Below are positions 7,278-16,835 of a DNA stretch of 64,000 nucleotides, in pieces. The DNA is from Candidatus Nitrotoga arctica (GTDB lineage Bacteria; Pseudomonadota; Gammaproteobacteria; Burkholderiales; Gallionellaceae). Position numbers and translations under genes: made by a program. The notes below the pieces were generated by a model. That model made no database searches. It was not told where the DNA came from and was given only the letters and a program-made list of their open reading frames with translations. The stretch lies in NCBI RefSeq assembly GCF_918378365.1, contig NZ_OU912926.1:2108001-2172000 (forward strand). The letters run 5' to 3'. The first letter of the stretch is position 1. The number at the start of each line of letters is the position of its first letter.

Positions 7278-9399
7278 CCAACCCGACCAGTCCCACCAAC
7301 GCCTACACCGTGCCGTCGGTGTCCATCACCACGGCGCGCACCGGCGCTTCCAGCAAAGCCAACATGCTGGGCATGCGCGCCATGCAGGAGCGCGCCTATG
7401 CCAAGCGCGGCGAACAGTATTTGCTGATCAAATCGCCACCGGCATCGGGGAAATCCCGCGCGCTGATGTTCATCGCGCTGGACAAGCTCAACAATCAGGG
7501 CTTGCGGCATGCCATCATCGTGGTGCCGGAGCGGTCGATTGGCAGCAGCTTCGCCGACGAACCACTAAGCCAGTTCGGCTTCTATTGGGATTGGCAGGTA
7601 GCGCCGCAGTGGAACCTGTGCAATGCCCCCGGCGTGGATGAGCCACGCGTGGCCAAGTCCAAGGTGGACGCGGTGCGCAAATTTTTGGAAAGTACCGATA
7701 AGATTTTGGTCTGCACTCACGCCACTTTCCGCTTTGCGGTAGAAGAACTGGGCATTGAGGCATTCGACAACCGCCTGATCGCCATCGACGAGTTCCATCA
7801 CGTCTCCAGCAACCCGGACAACAAGCTGGGCAGTCAGTTGGGCGCGTTCATCACCCGCGACAAGGTGCATCTGGTAGCGATGACTGGGTCTTACTTCCGT
7901 GGCGACAGCGAGGCGGTATTGGGGCCGGCGGATGAGGCCCGGTTCGAGACGGTCACTTATACCTACTACGAGCAGCTCAACGGCTACCAATGGCTCAATC
8001 GCTGGACATCGGCTACTTCTTCTACACAGGCCCATACGTTGATGCCGTCACAAAGGTGTTGGACCCGGCATTGAAAACCATTGTCCACATTCCCAATGTG
8101 AATGCCCGCGAAAGCCTCAAAGATAAGGAGCGCGAGGTAAATGAAATCCTGCACGGCTTGGGCGAATGGAAAGGCCTTGATCCGGCCACCGGATTCCATC
8201 TGGTGCAAGCCCGTGATGGGCGTACCCTGAAAGTGGCGGATTTGGTGGATGACAGCGATCCGGCGAGACGCTCTCGTGTGCTCACTGCGCTGAAAGATCC
8301 CGCGCAGAAGAACAATCGCGACCACGTGGACATCATCATCGCGCTGGGGATGGCGAAGGAAGGCTTTGATTGGATTTGGTGCGAACACGCGCTGACCATA
8401 GGCTACCGCAGCAGCTTGACCGAAATCGTGCAGATTATTGGCCGCGCCACTCGTGATGCCGAGGGCAAGGAGCGATCGCGCTTCACCAATTTGATTGCCG
8501 AACCCGCAGCCGAACAGGCCGCCGTGGCCGAGGCGGTGAACGACATGCTCAAGGCCATTTCCGCCAGCCTGCTGATGGAGCAAGTGCTGGCGCCGCGCTA
8601 TGAGTTCACGCCAAAAAACATTGGCCCAAAGGAAGGCTTCGATTATGGCGCGGAAGGCTACAAGGACGGCGGCCATAACATTGGCGTGAACACAGACACC
8701 GGCCAGATTCACGTCGAGATCAATGGGCTGGTAACGCCACAAAGCCCGGAAGCTACACGCATCTGCAAGGAGGACTTGAATGAAGTCGTCACCAGCTTTT
8801 TGCAGGACAAGACCGCGCTGGAGCGCGGCCTGTTCGACAAGGAAAACACACTGCCCGAAGAGTTGACCCAGTTACGCATGGGCAAGATCGTGCGCGAGCG
8901 TTACCCGGATTTGAGCGATACTGACCAAGAGGCCATCCGTCAGCACGCTATTGCTGCGATGAACATCACCCAACAGGCCAAATTGGCCTTGGCCCAGGCC
9001 GATGCAAATGGAGGTGCAGGCGACGGTACGGTACAAGGCAATACGGCTTTGCTGGATGGGGTGCGCAAATTCGTCAATGTGCGCGACCTGGACATTGACC
9101 TGATCGACCGCATCAATCCCTTTGATGCCGCCTATGCTGTGCTGGCGAAAGCGATGGATGAGAAATCGCTGCGTCAGGTACAGGCCAGCATTGCCGCCAA
9201 GAAGGTGAGCATCCCCGAAGACGATGCCCGCGAGCTGGCAAAACGTGCCTTGCAGTTCAAGAACGAGCGTGGCCGTCTGCCGGATATCAATTCCGCCGAT
9301 GCGTGGGAAAAACGCATGGCTGAAGGCGTGACTGCGCTAGCGCGCTACCGCGCACAAGCGAAGGCGGCACAGGCGCAAGGAAAGTCCGGCAATGGCTGA
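7274..9399 (+). pseudogene. SF2 DEAD/DEAH-type helicase, frameshifted
   Basis: GTG at 7274 has a good ggagga site nine bases upstream. The N-terminal part carries Walker A PPASGKS (about residue 54) and the DExH-type box IDEFHHV (about 170). A one-base deletion between 7985 and 8000 (TAC CAA TGG) shifts the frame. From 7990 the second half continues with SLDIGYFFYTG and the motif VI QIIGRATRDAEGKERSR of the second RecA domain, then about 290 residues of C-terminal helical domain. The restored protein would be about 708 residues. It would couple ATP hydrolysis to DNA translocation or unwinding for the adjacent methyltransferase and nuclease. Its end overlaps the nuclease gene by 8 bp. Sequencing error is possible because both halves are otherwise well preserved. 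Confidence 0.8.
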
Positions 9400-10573
9400 A
9401 ATGGACGATGACGAACTGCTGGATGCGTTGGGTGTACAAGTCGCCCCGCTCAAGGCCTCCAGCCGAACCCCGCGCGAAGAACGCATCATCGCTGGCTTCG
9501 AGGACATCCTGCGCTTCCATCAGGCCAATGGGCGCGCTCCGCTGCATGGCGAGGACCGTGACATCTTTGAGCGCCTGTATGCCGTACGCCTGGATCAGCT
9601 ACGCAAGTTGCCAGAAGTGCAAACCCTGCTAGCTGAACTGGATGGCCCCGGCCTGTTGTCTGGTGGGGCAGCGGCCCTGGCAGATGTGGATGACCTAGAC
9701 GAAGATGCCTTGCTGGCCGAGTTGGGTATAGGGGATAAATCCGCCAACCAGGATGACATCACCGTGCTGCGCCATGTGCGTTCCAGCGTTGAAAAGCGTG
9801 CAGCGGAAGAAATTGCCGACCGCACGCCATGTGCGGATTTTGACAAGTTCCAACCGCTGTTTGAGCAGGTGGAGCGGGAGCTAAAGGCTGGCGTTCGCCA
9901 GTCCCGCCAGTTTGGGCGTGATTCCAACTTTAAGGTGGGCAATTTTTTTGTCTTGGGCGGTTTATTGGTTTATGTGGCCGAGCAGGGTGACATTTTTCGC
10001 ACGGGCAACAATGAACCCGATGCGCGCCTGCGCGTGCTCTACTCCAACGGCACCGAAAGCAATCTGTTAATGCGCTCTCTACAACGTGCGCTCTACAAAG
10101 ACGAAAACGCCCGCATGTTGACCGGTACGGACATGGGGCCGCTGTTTGGCAATACGCCAGAACCAGACGACATTGAAACCGGAACCATCTATGTGCTGCA
10201 CAGCTTGTCCAGCCATCCATTCGTCGCCGAGCACCGCGAGCTGATCCACAAGATCGGCGTGACTGGCGGAAAAATAGAGACTCGCATTGCTGGTGCAGAA
10301 AAGGATGCCACCTATCTGTTGGCCGACGTGGAGGTGGTCGCCACCTACAAACTCCACAACCTGAACCGCATTAGGCTGGAAAATGTCTTCCACCGCTTGT
10401 TCGGCACAGCACAGCTCGACTTGACCATCGAAGACCGCTTCGGAAATCCGGTGAAGCCAAGGGAATGGTTCCTAGTGCCGCTCCATGTGATTGACGAAGC
10501 GGTTCAGCGCATTCGGGATGGGTCAATCACCGAAGTGGCCTATGACCCGAAAACGGCTCGGTTGGTAGGTTGA
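9392..10573 (+). CDS. GIY-YIG nuclease family protein (T5orf172/MUG113 type)
   Basis: A 393-residue protein. Residues 1-110 are acidic and helical (MDDDELLDALG, then DDLDEDALLAELGIGD, a repeat of similar acidic boxes) and may bind the helicase. A middle domain (about 135-240) has FKVGNFFVLGGLLVYV. The nuclease lies at about 262-350: GTIYVLHS (the GIY strand), KIGVT (the YIG-equivalent), an arginine in KIETRIAGAE, and the catalytic glutamate in RLENVFHRLFG. ATG at 9392 overlaps the helicase end. This is the likely cutting subunit of the cassette. It appears intact. Confidence 0.8.
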   Translation: MAEMDDDELLDALGVQVAPLKASSRTPREERIIAGFEDILRFHQANGRAPLHGEDRDIFERLYAVRLDQLRKLPEVQTLLAELDGPGLLSGGAAALADVDDLDEDALLAELGIGDKSANQDDITVLRHVRSSVEKRAAEEIADRTPCADFDKFQPLFEQVERELKAGVRQSRQFGRDSNFKVGNFFVLGGLLVYVAEQGDIFRTGNNEPDARLRVLYSNGTESNLLMRSLQRALYKDENARMLTGTDMGPLFGNTPEPDDIETGTIYVLHSLSSHPFVAEHRELIHKIGVTGGKIETRIAGAEKDATYLLADVEVVATYKLHNLNRIRLENVFHRLFGTAQLDLTIEDRFGNPVKPREWFLVPLHVIDEAVQRIRDGSITEVAYDPKTARLVG

Positions 10574-10711
10574 GTATGTGCAGAATTCTGTGAACTTGCT
10601 CTGACAGCTTCGCTGTTCTAATGCTGGCACGATGCATTGATCGTCACTGCCAGTTTAAGATCGCCATTCCGCATTTCAGAGCACTTAATATTGATGGTAA
10701 AGTTGGGCGAC
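10574..10711. other. Convergent spacer
   Basis: Lies between the nuclease gene and the oppositely oriented redoxin gene. No strong terminator hairpin or gene is seen. Confidence 0.4.
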
Positions 10712-11293
10712 TCATGCACTCGCTTGTCCCATATTGTCAGAAATAGCACACTCTTCGTTATCACAACCGACGCGCCCTGCAGCAGGTTGCTCTTGATATT
10801 GATTACTATTGGGATCGATCGCAGCCTCACTCACCAGTTGGCCGATCGTTGCTCCAACGCGCAAATCATCCATACGACCGAAGTGATTAAGTCGGATGCG
10901 GCCTTGCCGGTCCAGAAGAATCAGCGTGGGTGTGCCCCTCATATTAAATGCTTCCATCGTGTGGGGAATGTTGCCTGTTGTTGATGGTCGATCCACAGCA
11001 ACGGGGAAACGAATATGGTATTCATAAAGGAACGCCTCTAAAGCCACGGGTGTCATTGCACTGTGATGCTCAAAGACACTGTGAATACCGATCACGGCAA
11101 CATCTGCTGCCGGAAAGGTTTCATGGATAGCCGCAGCCTGTGGCAGACCATGTGACACACAACCAGGGCATAACATCTGGAATGCGTGCAATACGACCAC
11201 GCGTCCGCGTAAATCTGCAAGCGTAATAGAACGTAGTGTATTGAGCCATTGAGATACTTGTAGTTCCGGAGCTACTGGGTGGATGTTAGTCAT
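10712..11293 (-). CDS. Redoxin / AhpC-TSA-type thioredoxin-fold protein
   Basis: This 193-residue protein has a thioredoxin fold with the active site FQMLCPGCVSHGLP (CxxC near residues 42-45) after the strand RGRVVVLHAF, and the cis-proline segment MRGTPTLILLDRQGRI near 117-132. The family reduces peroxides or disulfides. The CPGC pair suggests a TlpA/AhpC-like disulfide redox role. No signal peptide is visible, so it is probably cytoplasmic. ATG at 11293 has an agga site eight bases ahead. Confidence 0.75.
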   Translation of the reverse strand: MTNIHPVAPELQVSQWLNTLRSITLADLRGRVVVLHAFQMLCPGCVSHGLPQAAAIHETFPAADVAVIGIHSVFEHHSAMTPVALEAFLYEYHIRFPVAVDRPSTTGNIPHTMEAFNMRGTPTLILLDRQGRIRLNHFGRMDDLRVGATIGQLVSEAAIDPNSNQYQEQPAAGRVGCDNEECAISDNMGQASA

Positions 11294-11600
11294 ACGATTA
11301 TTCCTGAGCTAGGTTAAGTATTGCTGAGTGAGGCTAAGCCACCCCAGCAAAGCTGCCATCTAAGTACGCGTAATTGACGTTAGTGAAATCAATCGCCCTT
11401 TAAAAAGTCAGATTGACATAGTCAGGAAAAATATTCAATACGACGTGAATCATGATTTAGACGATCTGTTCGTCATTGAACCCCACCGTGCTCAATTCGA
11501 CGATATCGACATCGGCCATTTGCGCACGGTCAGGTGAAGAGGAGTGTCATTTTTAATGACTCTAAATCCTTAAGTGTTTAGGTGGCTTAGATACACCCTG
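11294..11600. other. Intergenic region with no supported gene
   Basis: On the minus strand there are short open scraps (MADVDIVELSTVGFNDEQIV-stop, 11462-11521, and IDFTNVNYAYLDGSFAGVA-stop near 11340-11400) that look like coding remnants but cannot be assigned. The promoter of the redoxin gene should lie here. Confidence 0.3.
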
Positions 11601-11960
11601 CTACGGTTGCGGCAGGATATCCAGCACAGATTCAGATGGCCGACACAAACGTGTTCCTAATGGTGTTACGACGATCGGGCGGTTGATCAGAATCGGGTTT
11701 GCGATCATGAAATCGATCAGTTCGTCATCGCTCCATTTCGGATTATCCAGATCCAGCTCTTCAAATAGCGTGTCTTTACGGCGTAGCACATCACGTACAG
11801 GCTTGCCAATGGCTGCGATCAATGTCACCAGTTCGGCGCGGCTAGGCGGCGTTTTCAGATACTCGATAACACGCGGTTCAATACCCCTATCGCGGATCAA
11901 CGCCAGAGTATTGCGCGAAGTGCCGCAGCCAGGGTTGTGATAAATAGTTATGTCAATCAT
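11601..11960 (-). CDS. arsC: Arsenate reductase, glutaredoxin-dependent ArsC family
   Basis: A 119-residue protein starting MIDITIYHNPGCGTSRNTLA. It contains the ArsC catalytic cysteine in NPGCGTSR, the PPSRAEL segment, and RPIVVTPLGTRLCRPSE with the arginines that bind the oxyanion. It reduces arsenate to arsenite using glutathione and glutaredoxin. I chose ATG at 11960 because ArsC proteins start two or three residues before the first strand; an upstream ATG would add nine residues. No ars operon surrounds it, as is common for the housekeeping YffB/ArsC-like copy. Confidence 0.85.
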   Translation of the reverse strand: MIDITIYHNPGCGTSRNTLALIRDRGIEPRVIEYLKTPPSRAELVTLIAAIGKPVRDVLRRKDTLFEELDLDNPKWSDDELIDFMIANPILINRPIVVTPLGTRLCRPSESVLDILPQP

Positions 11961-12200
11961 AAAGGCTACTTTTCTCAAAAAGTTCAAACCCGATCATACC
12001 AAGACTTGGAATTGTTGACTAACTACCAAAGCATTGCGGGCATCTGGATCAGCGCGCCTACCACTGTGGCAAGGGCCACACAAGAATTGAAACTAAAAGA
12101 CTGATGGCTGCAGACATTGCCAGCTGAAATAAATTGGAAGCCCGATAAGCGCCAAAGGAAGGCAGTGTTGTGCAAAGAATTAAGAAAAATTTAATACTGC
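11961..12200. other. Intergenic spacer
   Basis: Nothing gene-like is supported. The string gaattgaaac near 12085 resembles the end of some CRISPR repeats but occurs only once. Confidence 0.35.
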
Positions 12201-12872
12201 TTAAGGTGGGTTATGCGTCACAAGGAAAATCTTTTCCTGCAATTGGGTTATACCCTTGTCGCGAAATCGTGGTTCCTTGTCGAGAATGTCCGCGCTATAC
12301 AGCAGGCGCACCTCGCCTGCTTTTTCATAAAGCGCCCTTACCTCAGGCTCTGTTACGCTAAAAGGCGGCCCTTGCATTTCATGCTGTGGGTAGTCGAAGG
12401 TGACCAACAAGGTTTTTACGCCGGAAGCCAGAATGGTCTGCATGTGGGCTGCGTAGGCACTGCGCATTGGTTGGGGTAGCGCGATGAGCGAGGCGCGATC
12501 GAAAACTGCACTCACCCCGGCTACATCCTCTGATGTCATCTGGAAGAAATCGCCGCAGTAAAGCCGGAGTCCTTCTGTCTGGTAGATGTTAAAGGTGTCG
12601 TGTTTTGTGACTGACGCATGCAGGCCGCTCTCAGCAAAGAATGCCTCGACCGCCAATGGACTGATTTCCACGCCAACCACTTCATGGCCTTGCCCGTGCA
12701 GCCAAAGCATGTCGCGGCTCTTGCCGCAAAGTGGGACGAACACACGACTGCCAGAAGCAAGGTTCAGTGCAGACCAGAATCGCTGCAAGTGCGGGTTAAT
12801 TTCTTTCTGATGGAAACCTGTTTCACTTCTGGCCCAACGTTCGCGCCAATAATCTGTATCTATATTCATCAC
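12201..12872 (-). CDS. tpm: Thiopurine S-methyltransferase
   Basis: This 223-residue protein matches bacterial TPMT throughout: YWRERWARSETGFHQKEINP at the N-terminus, SRVFVPLCGKSRDMLWLHGQ with the SAM-binding loop near residues 40-60, and a central FDRASLIALP. It transfers methyl from SAM to sulfur, and in bacteria also to selenium or tellurium compounds, giving metalloid resistance. The length is normal and the gene appears intact. Confidence 0.88.
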   Translation of the reverse strand: MMNIDTDYWRERWARSETGFHQKEINPHLQRFWSALNLASGSRVFVPLCGKSRDMLWLHGQGHEVVGVEISPLAVEAFFAESGLHASVTKHDTFNIYQTEGLRLYCGDFFQMTSEDVAGVSAVFDRASLIALPQPMRSAYAAHMQTILASGVKTLLVTFDYPQHEMQGPPFSVTEPEVRALYEKAGEVRLLYSADILDKEPRFRDKGITQLQEKIFLVTHNPP

Positions 12873-13018
12873 CCTGCCACGAAAGTGTAGTTGGAATAGC
12901 TATGCTCGCCGCCACAGAAGATCAAGTTCTGTGGCATGCAATGATCATGCCCAAACTTTTGACGAGGCTTATCAATCGAACAGGGGTGCATGAGAAACTG
13001 GATAATGCAATTCACGGT

Positions 13019-13576
13019 TCAATCTCCAGAGTGGTTACTTTCTTTTCCGTTATCTTCCGACTTGTGGGTCAGAAACAGCGAAGCACCGATCAGGGCAATG
13101 GCGCCGCCGAGATAAAGCAGGTCGAGCGGGGTCGATATCTTCATGTTCAGTGCTTCTTCGAACAGGGTGACGATCAAGATCATCAGGATTACCTTTGCCA
13201 GCCGCGCTTTGAGGTCGTCCAGACTCGCGATAACCAGAATCTTGCTGGAGGCCTTGCTGCCATGTGCTTCATCAATGTCACTGACAAACAATTCATACAT
13301 GCCCAGCGAGAAAATCAGCATAAAGGTGGCAAGCAAGTAGCCGTCCACCACTTCCACCACATGGCTGATGGTCTGGTCATGCAGAAGCTTGCGCGCCTCT
13401 TCGGTCAAAGCGGAATCGGCGTAAGGTAGTATGTGGCCGACAAGGTACACCACGTCCACTGTGGCCATATAGAAAATCGCAATGGCAGCGGCCATGCTCG
13501 CCACAACAGCTACCACTACCACGAAGCGTCCGTTCCACAACGTAGCTTCGAACCATTTTTCGATAGCTTTTAACAT
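13019..13576 (-). CDS. UPF0114 (YqhA) family integral membrane protein
   Basis: A 185-residue protein with four predicted membrane segments: RFVVVVAVVASMAAAIAIFY (about 17-36), LLATFMLIFSLGMYELFV, LAKVILMILIVTLFEEAL and LDLLYLGGAIALIGASLFL. The sequence fits the UPF0114 family. Function is not established. It sits just downstream of the tRNA terminator on the same strand, with its own upstream spacer. Confidence 0.8.
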   Translation of the reverse strand: MLKAIEKWFEATLWNGRFVVVVAVVASMAAAIAIFYMATVDVVYLVGHILPYADSALTEEARKLLHDQTISHVVEVVDGYLLATFMLIFSLGMYELFVSDIDEAHGSKASSKILVIASLDDLKARLAKVILMILIVTLFEEALNMKISTPLDLLYLGGAIALIGASLFLTHKSEDNGKESNHSGD

Positions 13577-13721
13577 ATTGGTATTTTATTTCCTGATAAC
13601 TGAATGCGAAAAAACAAGTTCATGAAGTACTGTGAGTCCACCCAAAAATATTTGAATATTAATTATTATCGAACACAGGATAAGCAGAATTTTTCTGGTG
13701 CACCTATAGGATAGTCATAGT

Positions 13722-13760
13722 AAATAAAAAAGGCTTACAGAGTTTAAGCTGCAAGCCTTT
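13722..13760 (-). terminator. Rho-independent terminator of the tRNA operon
   Basis: On the minus strand, AAAGGCTT pairs with AAGCCTTT across a short loop and is followed by TTTTATTTA. It lies directly after tRNA-Pro. Confidence 0.75.
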
Positions 13761-13768
13761 GATTTATC

Positions 13769-13845
<77 letters not shown>

Positions 13846-13912
13846 AAGGTACGAATTATAACAGAGCAAAAAAAATCCACGGATAAAAATTTGGGCTAAG
13901 TACGCTTGAAGA

Positions 13913-13986
13913 TGGAGGCGGGGGTCGGAATCGAACCGGCGTACACGGCTTTGCAGGCCGCTGCATGACCACTCTGCCACCCCGCC
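13913..13986 (-). tRNA. tRNA-Cys (GCA)
   Basis: The 74-base cloverleaf starts GGCGGGG, has loop CTGCAAA (anticodon GCA), the T-loop GTTCGAATC, discriminator T and encoded CCA. Confidence 0.97.
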
Positions 13987-14040
13987 ATGTTGCGCATGCT
14001 TTAAGAAAATAAGGGAAAGCCAGATACTTTCCCAAGAAGG

Positions 14041-14116
<76 letters not shown>

Positions 14117-14348
14117 AAAAATCGAAGTCCGCATTATAGTGATATTGCTATCAGTGTCAAGAAAACGGCATAAGTTCTTATCGCGCAAAGAAACTCTCCA
14201 AGCTTGTGGTATATGATTTATCCGGTATAACTCAACCACAGGAACTGTACAGGTCTGACTCTGTAACTCAGGAAAGAGGAGGAATCAACAGCGTACCGTT
14301 TATTTGCTGTAATACCGGACAAATCAATTTATTGCTGACAAAAATGGG

Positions 14349-14383
14349 CTCAATCAATTCGCCAATTACCCGACTTGATTGAG
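14349..14383. repeat. 9-bp inverted repeat upstream of tRNA-Leu promoter
   Basis: CTCAATCAA (14349-14357) is repeated inverted as TTGATTGAG (14375-14383). It is followed by aaaaatt on the plus strand and lies 16 bp ahead of the -35 box of tRNA-Leu. It may end incoming transcription or bind a protein. Confidence 0.4.
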
Positions 14384-14399
14384 AAAAATTACGATGTTT

Positions 14400-14429
14400 T
14401 TGCTAACGTGGCGGGCATCTCTGTATAAT
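14400..14429 (+). promoter_or_regulatory. Sigma-70-type promoter of tRNA-Leu
   Basis: TTGCTA (14400-14405) and a consensus TATAAT (14424-14429) are 18 bp apart, about 54 bp before the mature tRNA. Confidence 0.7.
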
Positions 14430-14483
14430 GCACGATGTGAAATGAGTCGGTTAGTAATCCTCATTCCAAACTTGCTTTATCTC

Positions 14484-14572
14484 GCCCGGGTGGTGAAATT
14501 GGTAGACACAACGGACTTAAAATCCGTCGGGGAGAAATCTCTGTACCGGTTCAAGTCCGGTCCCGGGCACCA
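14484..14572 (+). tRNA. tRNA-Leu (TAA)
   Basis: The 89-base class II tRNA has acceptor GCCCGGG, a long variable arm (CGGGGAGAAATCTCTG region), anticodon loop ACTTAAAAT giving TAA, the T-loop GGTTCAAGTCC and encoded CCA. Confidence 0.97.
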
Positions 14573-14720
14573 ATAATCAACAAGTTACATGTATTTTTAT
14601 GGGCAATACTATAAGCGAGCAAAAGTAAAAATAATCTTAAAATAAGCAAGTTAAATAAAACTTAATCAAATTTGAAGCTGCAAATAACTTTTATTTGTTT
14701 GTTCAGATTGTAGGTTGTAT

Positions 14721-14951
14721 ATGAACGCAATCCAAGTTTCGATACGTCTGGTGGATGGCGGGATGCAAGAATTCACCTGTGGGCACGAGCTATTGCATAA
14801 GCTTCACTCGCTTCAATCGCAAGGCCTTGCAGGCAAGCAACTCATTCATCGCCTGATTACTGATGATTGGGGCGCACCTCCGGTTCTCGTTGAAATAAAA
14901 GACATAGGCCTTAATGGTGAAAGTCTCGCAATACGAATCCCCTACACCTAA
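14721..14951 (+). CDS. Hypothetical small protein (76 residues)
   Basis: ATG at 14721 opens MNAIQVSIRLVDGGMQEF, with LLHKLHSLQSQGLAGKQLIH and a C-terminal VLVEIKDIGLNGESLAIRIP, which looks like an alpha/beta small domain. No family is recognised. It is 150 bp after tRNA-Leu on the same strand; ggttgt upstream is only a weak ribosome-binding site. Confidence 0.5.
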   Translation: MNAIQVSIRLVDGGMQEFTCGHELLHKLHSLQSQGLAGKQLIHRLITDDWGAPPVLVEIKDIGLNGESLAIRIPYT

Positions 14952-15211
14952 TCCATTCTTTTCTGTCTTTCTCGCCTACTAAAAAAAGACACCGTAAGAT
15001 CGCTTCATTGACGTGTTTTGCCTGCATTACATCCCACTATATTCGCCTCTGATTTTTGGCTACCGCTTATTCTATGATTATTTTTCTAAAATAGATTATT
15101 CAAGTAAATGAAAAATAACGTATTAAAGCATTGTAACAACGGATTGTTTATCCGTTTTGCGACTTAGTCGCTCACCTCCTCCTACCGGAAAGACAAACGG
15201 CTATCTGCTCC

Positions 15212-16463
15212 TCAAATATTTAACGGCGATACCTTACACTCTAATCGCTGCCTCAAACACCCATACCTCACCGCATCAGCAGCATGATCAGGCTCACTCG
15301 AATCTACGTCCTCTACGCGCTTTTGATCACGTCCCAGGTAGGGTACGGTCTCCCAAAAGTATTCGCACGTCCTCGCGATGTATAGGCCGGGGACATCAGG
15401 CTTACCCGCATCAGCCAACAACCTACGCATAATATTCCAGCCGGTAAGTCGGTCGGCTTTCTTGGCTGCAATGAAACGGACGCCGCCCTGGTTAAATTCG
15501 TCAGCAATTGCCCGCACCGCTGCCGGACTTACTGAAAATCGCATCAGCAGCAACGCCCATAGGCTTAATTCTCCACCGCTTACACATGGCAATGATTTCC
15601 TCTGAAAGTATTGGTACAGTCCAGCCTAGACCCTCGTTTTGTCTATCCCGTTTCGCAGTTGCGAGTTCATCCACAATCACCAGCGAATCACGCGAATAAT
15701 AGCGGCCATCCGGCCCATTGGTTCCGGGGCTCTTGGCGAAGATGTAAGGAGCACTCGGGGCACTACTGCCAAAATCATGAGCAAGGTATGTTTCCCAGGA
15801 CTTGCCATAGTGCTCAGGTATTTTGTCCCACGGATCTACGCAGTTACGGGACTCATCTAAGACGCTGGCAAAATATGCGCCTCTGCTTACTGTCCAGTCT
15901 CCGTCTATCCAGGCACGCAATAATTCTGGATCGCTGGGACAAGATGATTCAAGCTGATTGCGGTACTGCTCAATGTCAATGAATTGATTGCCGATGAACG
16001 TACTCGGAGCGTAACACCAATGTCGCTTAGATTTGGGTTCGAGGAATGGGCACCATGGTATACCAGTAAATACATACTTTTTGGCAATCCAATGATGACC
16101 TGGGCCGCCAGGGTTTGCCGCAAGCACAACGCGAATAGGTACATCCTTGGGGCCACGCAGATTCGATCTGAGGATGTCAAGTAAATCAGGTGTAGAAAAT
16201 TGGCCGATCTCATCAGCCATCAGCAGAGTGAAAGAGCGTCCCTGATATTTGGAATAGTCGCTATGTGTTTCAAGTTGTCCGAACTCAAGATAGGCTCCGT
16301 TTGAAAATCGCCAGACATGCTCAGCGCCGTTGTAGCGCGCCGCTGTGCCTGGCCTATCCAGGCACCCCGGTAGAATTGGCGCACACCCTGTCAGTCCATG
16401 TGATGAGAACGCTATCGAAAAACCTTTCTTGCCAGTACGAAAACCTGCTGCAAATAGAAGCAA
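15212..16463 (-). pseudogene. Phage terminase large subunit, truncated and frameshifted
   Basis: The minus strand reads as a terminase ATPase/nuclease: YNGAEHVWRFSNGAYLEFGQ, YQGRSFTLLMADEIGQF (Walker B region), VVLAANPGGPGHHWI, then nuclease strands YLAHDFGSSAPSAPYIF and GVAADAIFSKSGSG. About two bases are missing near 15515, where the frame jumps to AIADEFNQGGVRFIAAKKAD and ends DHAADAVRYGCLRQR. The N-terminal Walker A region upstream of 16463 is not recognisable. It is a prophage scrap close to tRNA-Leu; no portal, capsid or integrase genes are nearby. Confidence 0.8.
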
Positions 16464-16517
16464 CCGGCACAGGGCTGAAGTTTCGGAAAGTAAAGCTCAT
16501 GGTGCACGCCCGCCGCC

Positions 16518-16835
16518 ATGAATATCTTTCGCGCAGTCATGGAGTGGGTCGGACTGGGGTTCGACGCTGGCGGTATCGTGGTCATTGCCGTGGCGTTTTA
16601 GTCGCCGTTGGTCGCCGGCGTTTCGGCCGCGCAGGCGATGGACGTTCGGCGCTTCCGGCAGGACTTCGTCGACGCGATCGTGCTCGGCCTGGAGTTCCTG
16701 GTAGCGGGCGACATTATCCAAACTGTGGGAGTGGCGCCGACACTGGAGAACGTAGCCGTGCTGGCGATCACCGTACAGATCCGCACGGTTCTCAGCATGA
16801 CTTTGCAAGTCGAGATTGAAAGTCGGTGGGCGTGA
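16518..16835 (+). pseudogene. DUF1622 small membrane protein, interrupted by a stop
   Basis: ATG at 16518 begins a 106-codon frame with MEWVGLGFDAGGIVVIAVAF, then an in-frame TAG, then RRFRQDFVDAIVLGLEFLVA, GDIIQTVGVAPTLENVAVLA and a terminal LQVEIESRW. This matches DUF1622 (three membrane segments, function unknown). The TAG at codon 28 would truncate it. Codon use is GC-rich, unlike the terminase remnant beside it. Confidence 0.65.

Noticed and set aside
7985..8000. Programmed ribosomal frameshift in the helicase
   Set aside because: No slippery heptamer, no downstream pseudoknot or stimulatory Shine-Dalgarno sequence was visible, so deletion or sequencing error is preferred.
10574..10711. 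Small gene after the GIY-YIG nuclease
   Set aside because: Open frames of up to 70 codons exist on the minus strand but overlap the redoxin gene and show no ribosome-binding site or family pattern.
12081..12100. CRISPR-repeat-like gaattgaaac
   Set aside because: Occurs once, with no second repeat at regular spacing and no cas genes.
14484..14572. tRNA-Leu as a proven phage attachment site
   Set aside because: I found no repeat of the tRNA 3' end within the window, so the link to the terminase scrap is only positional.
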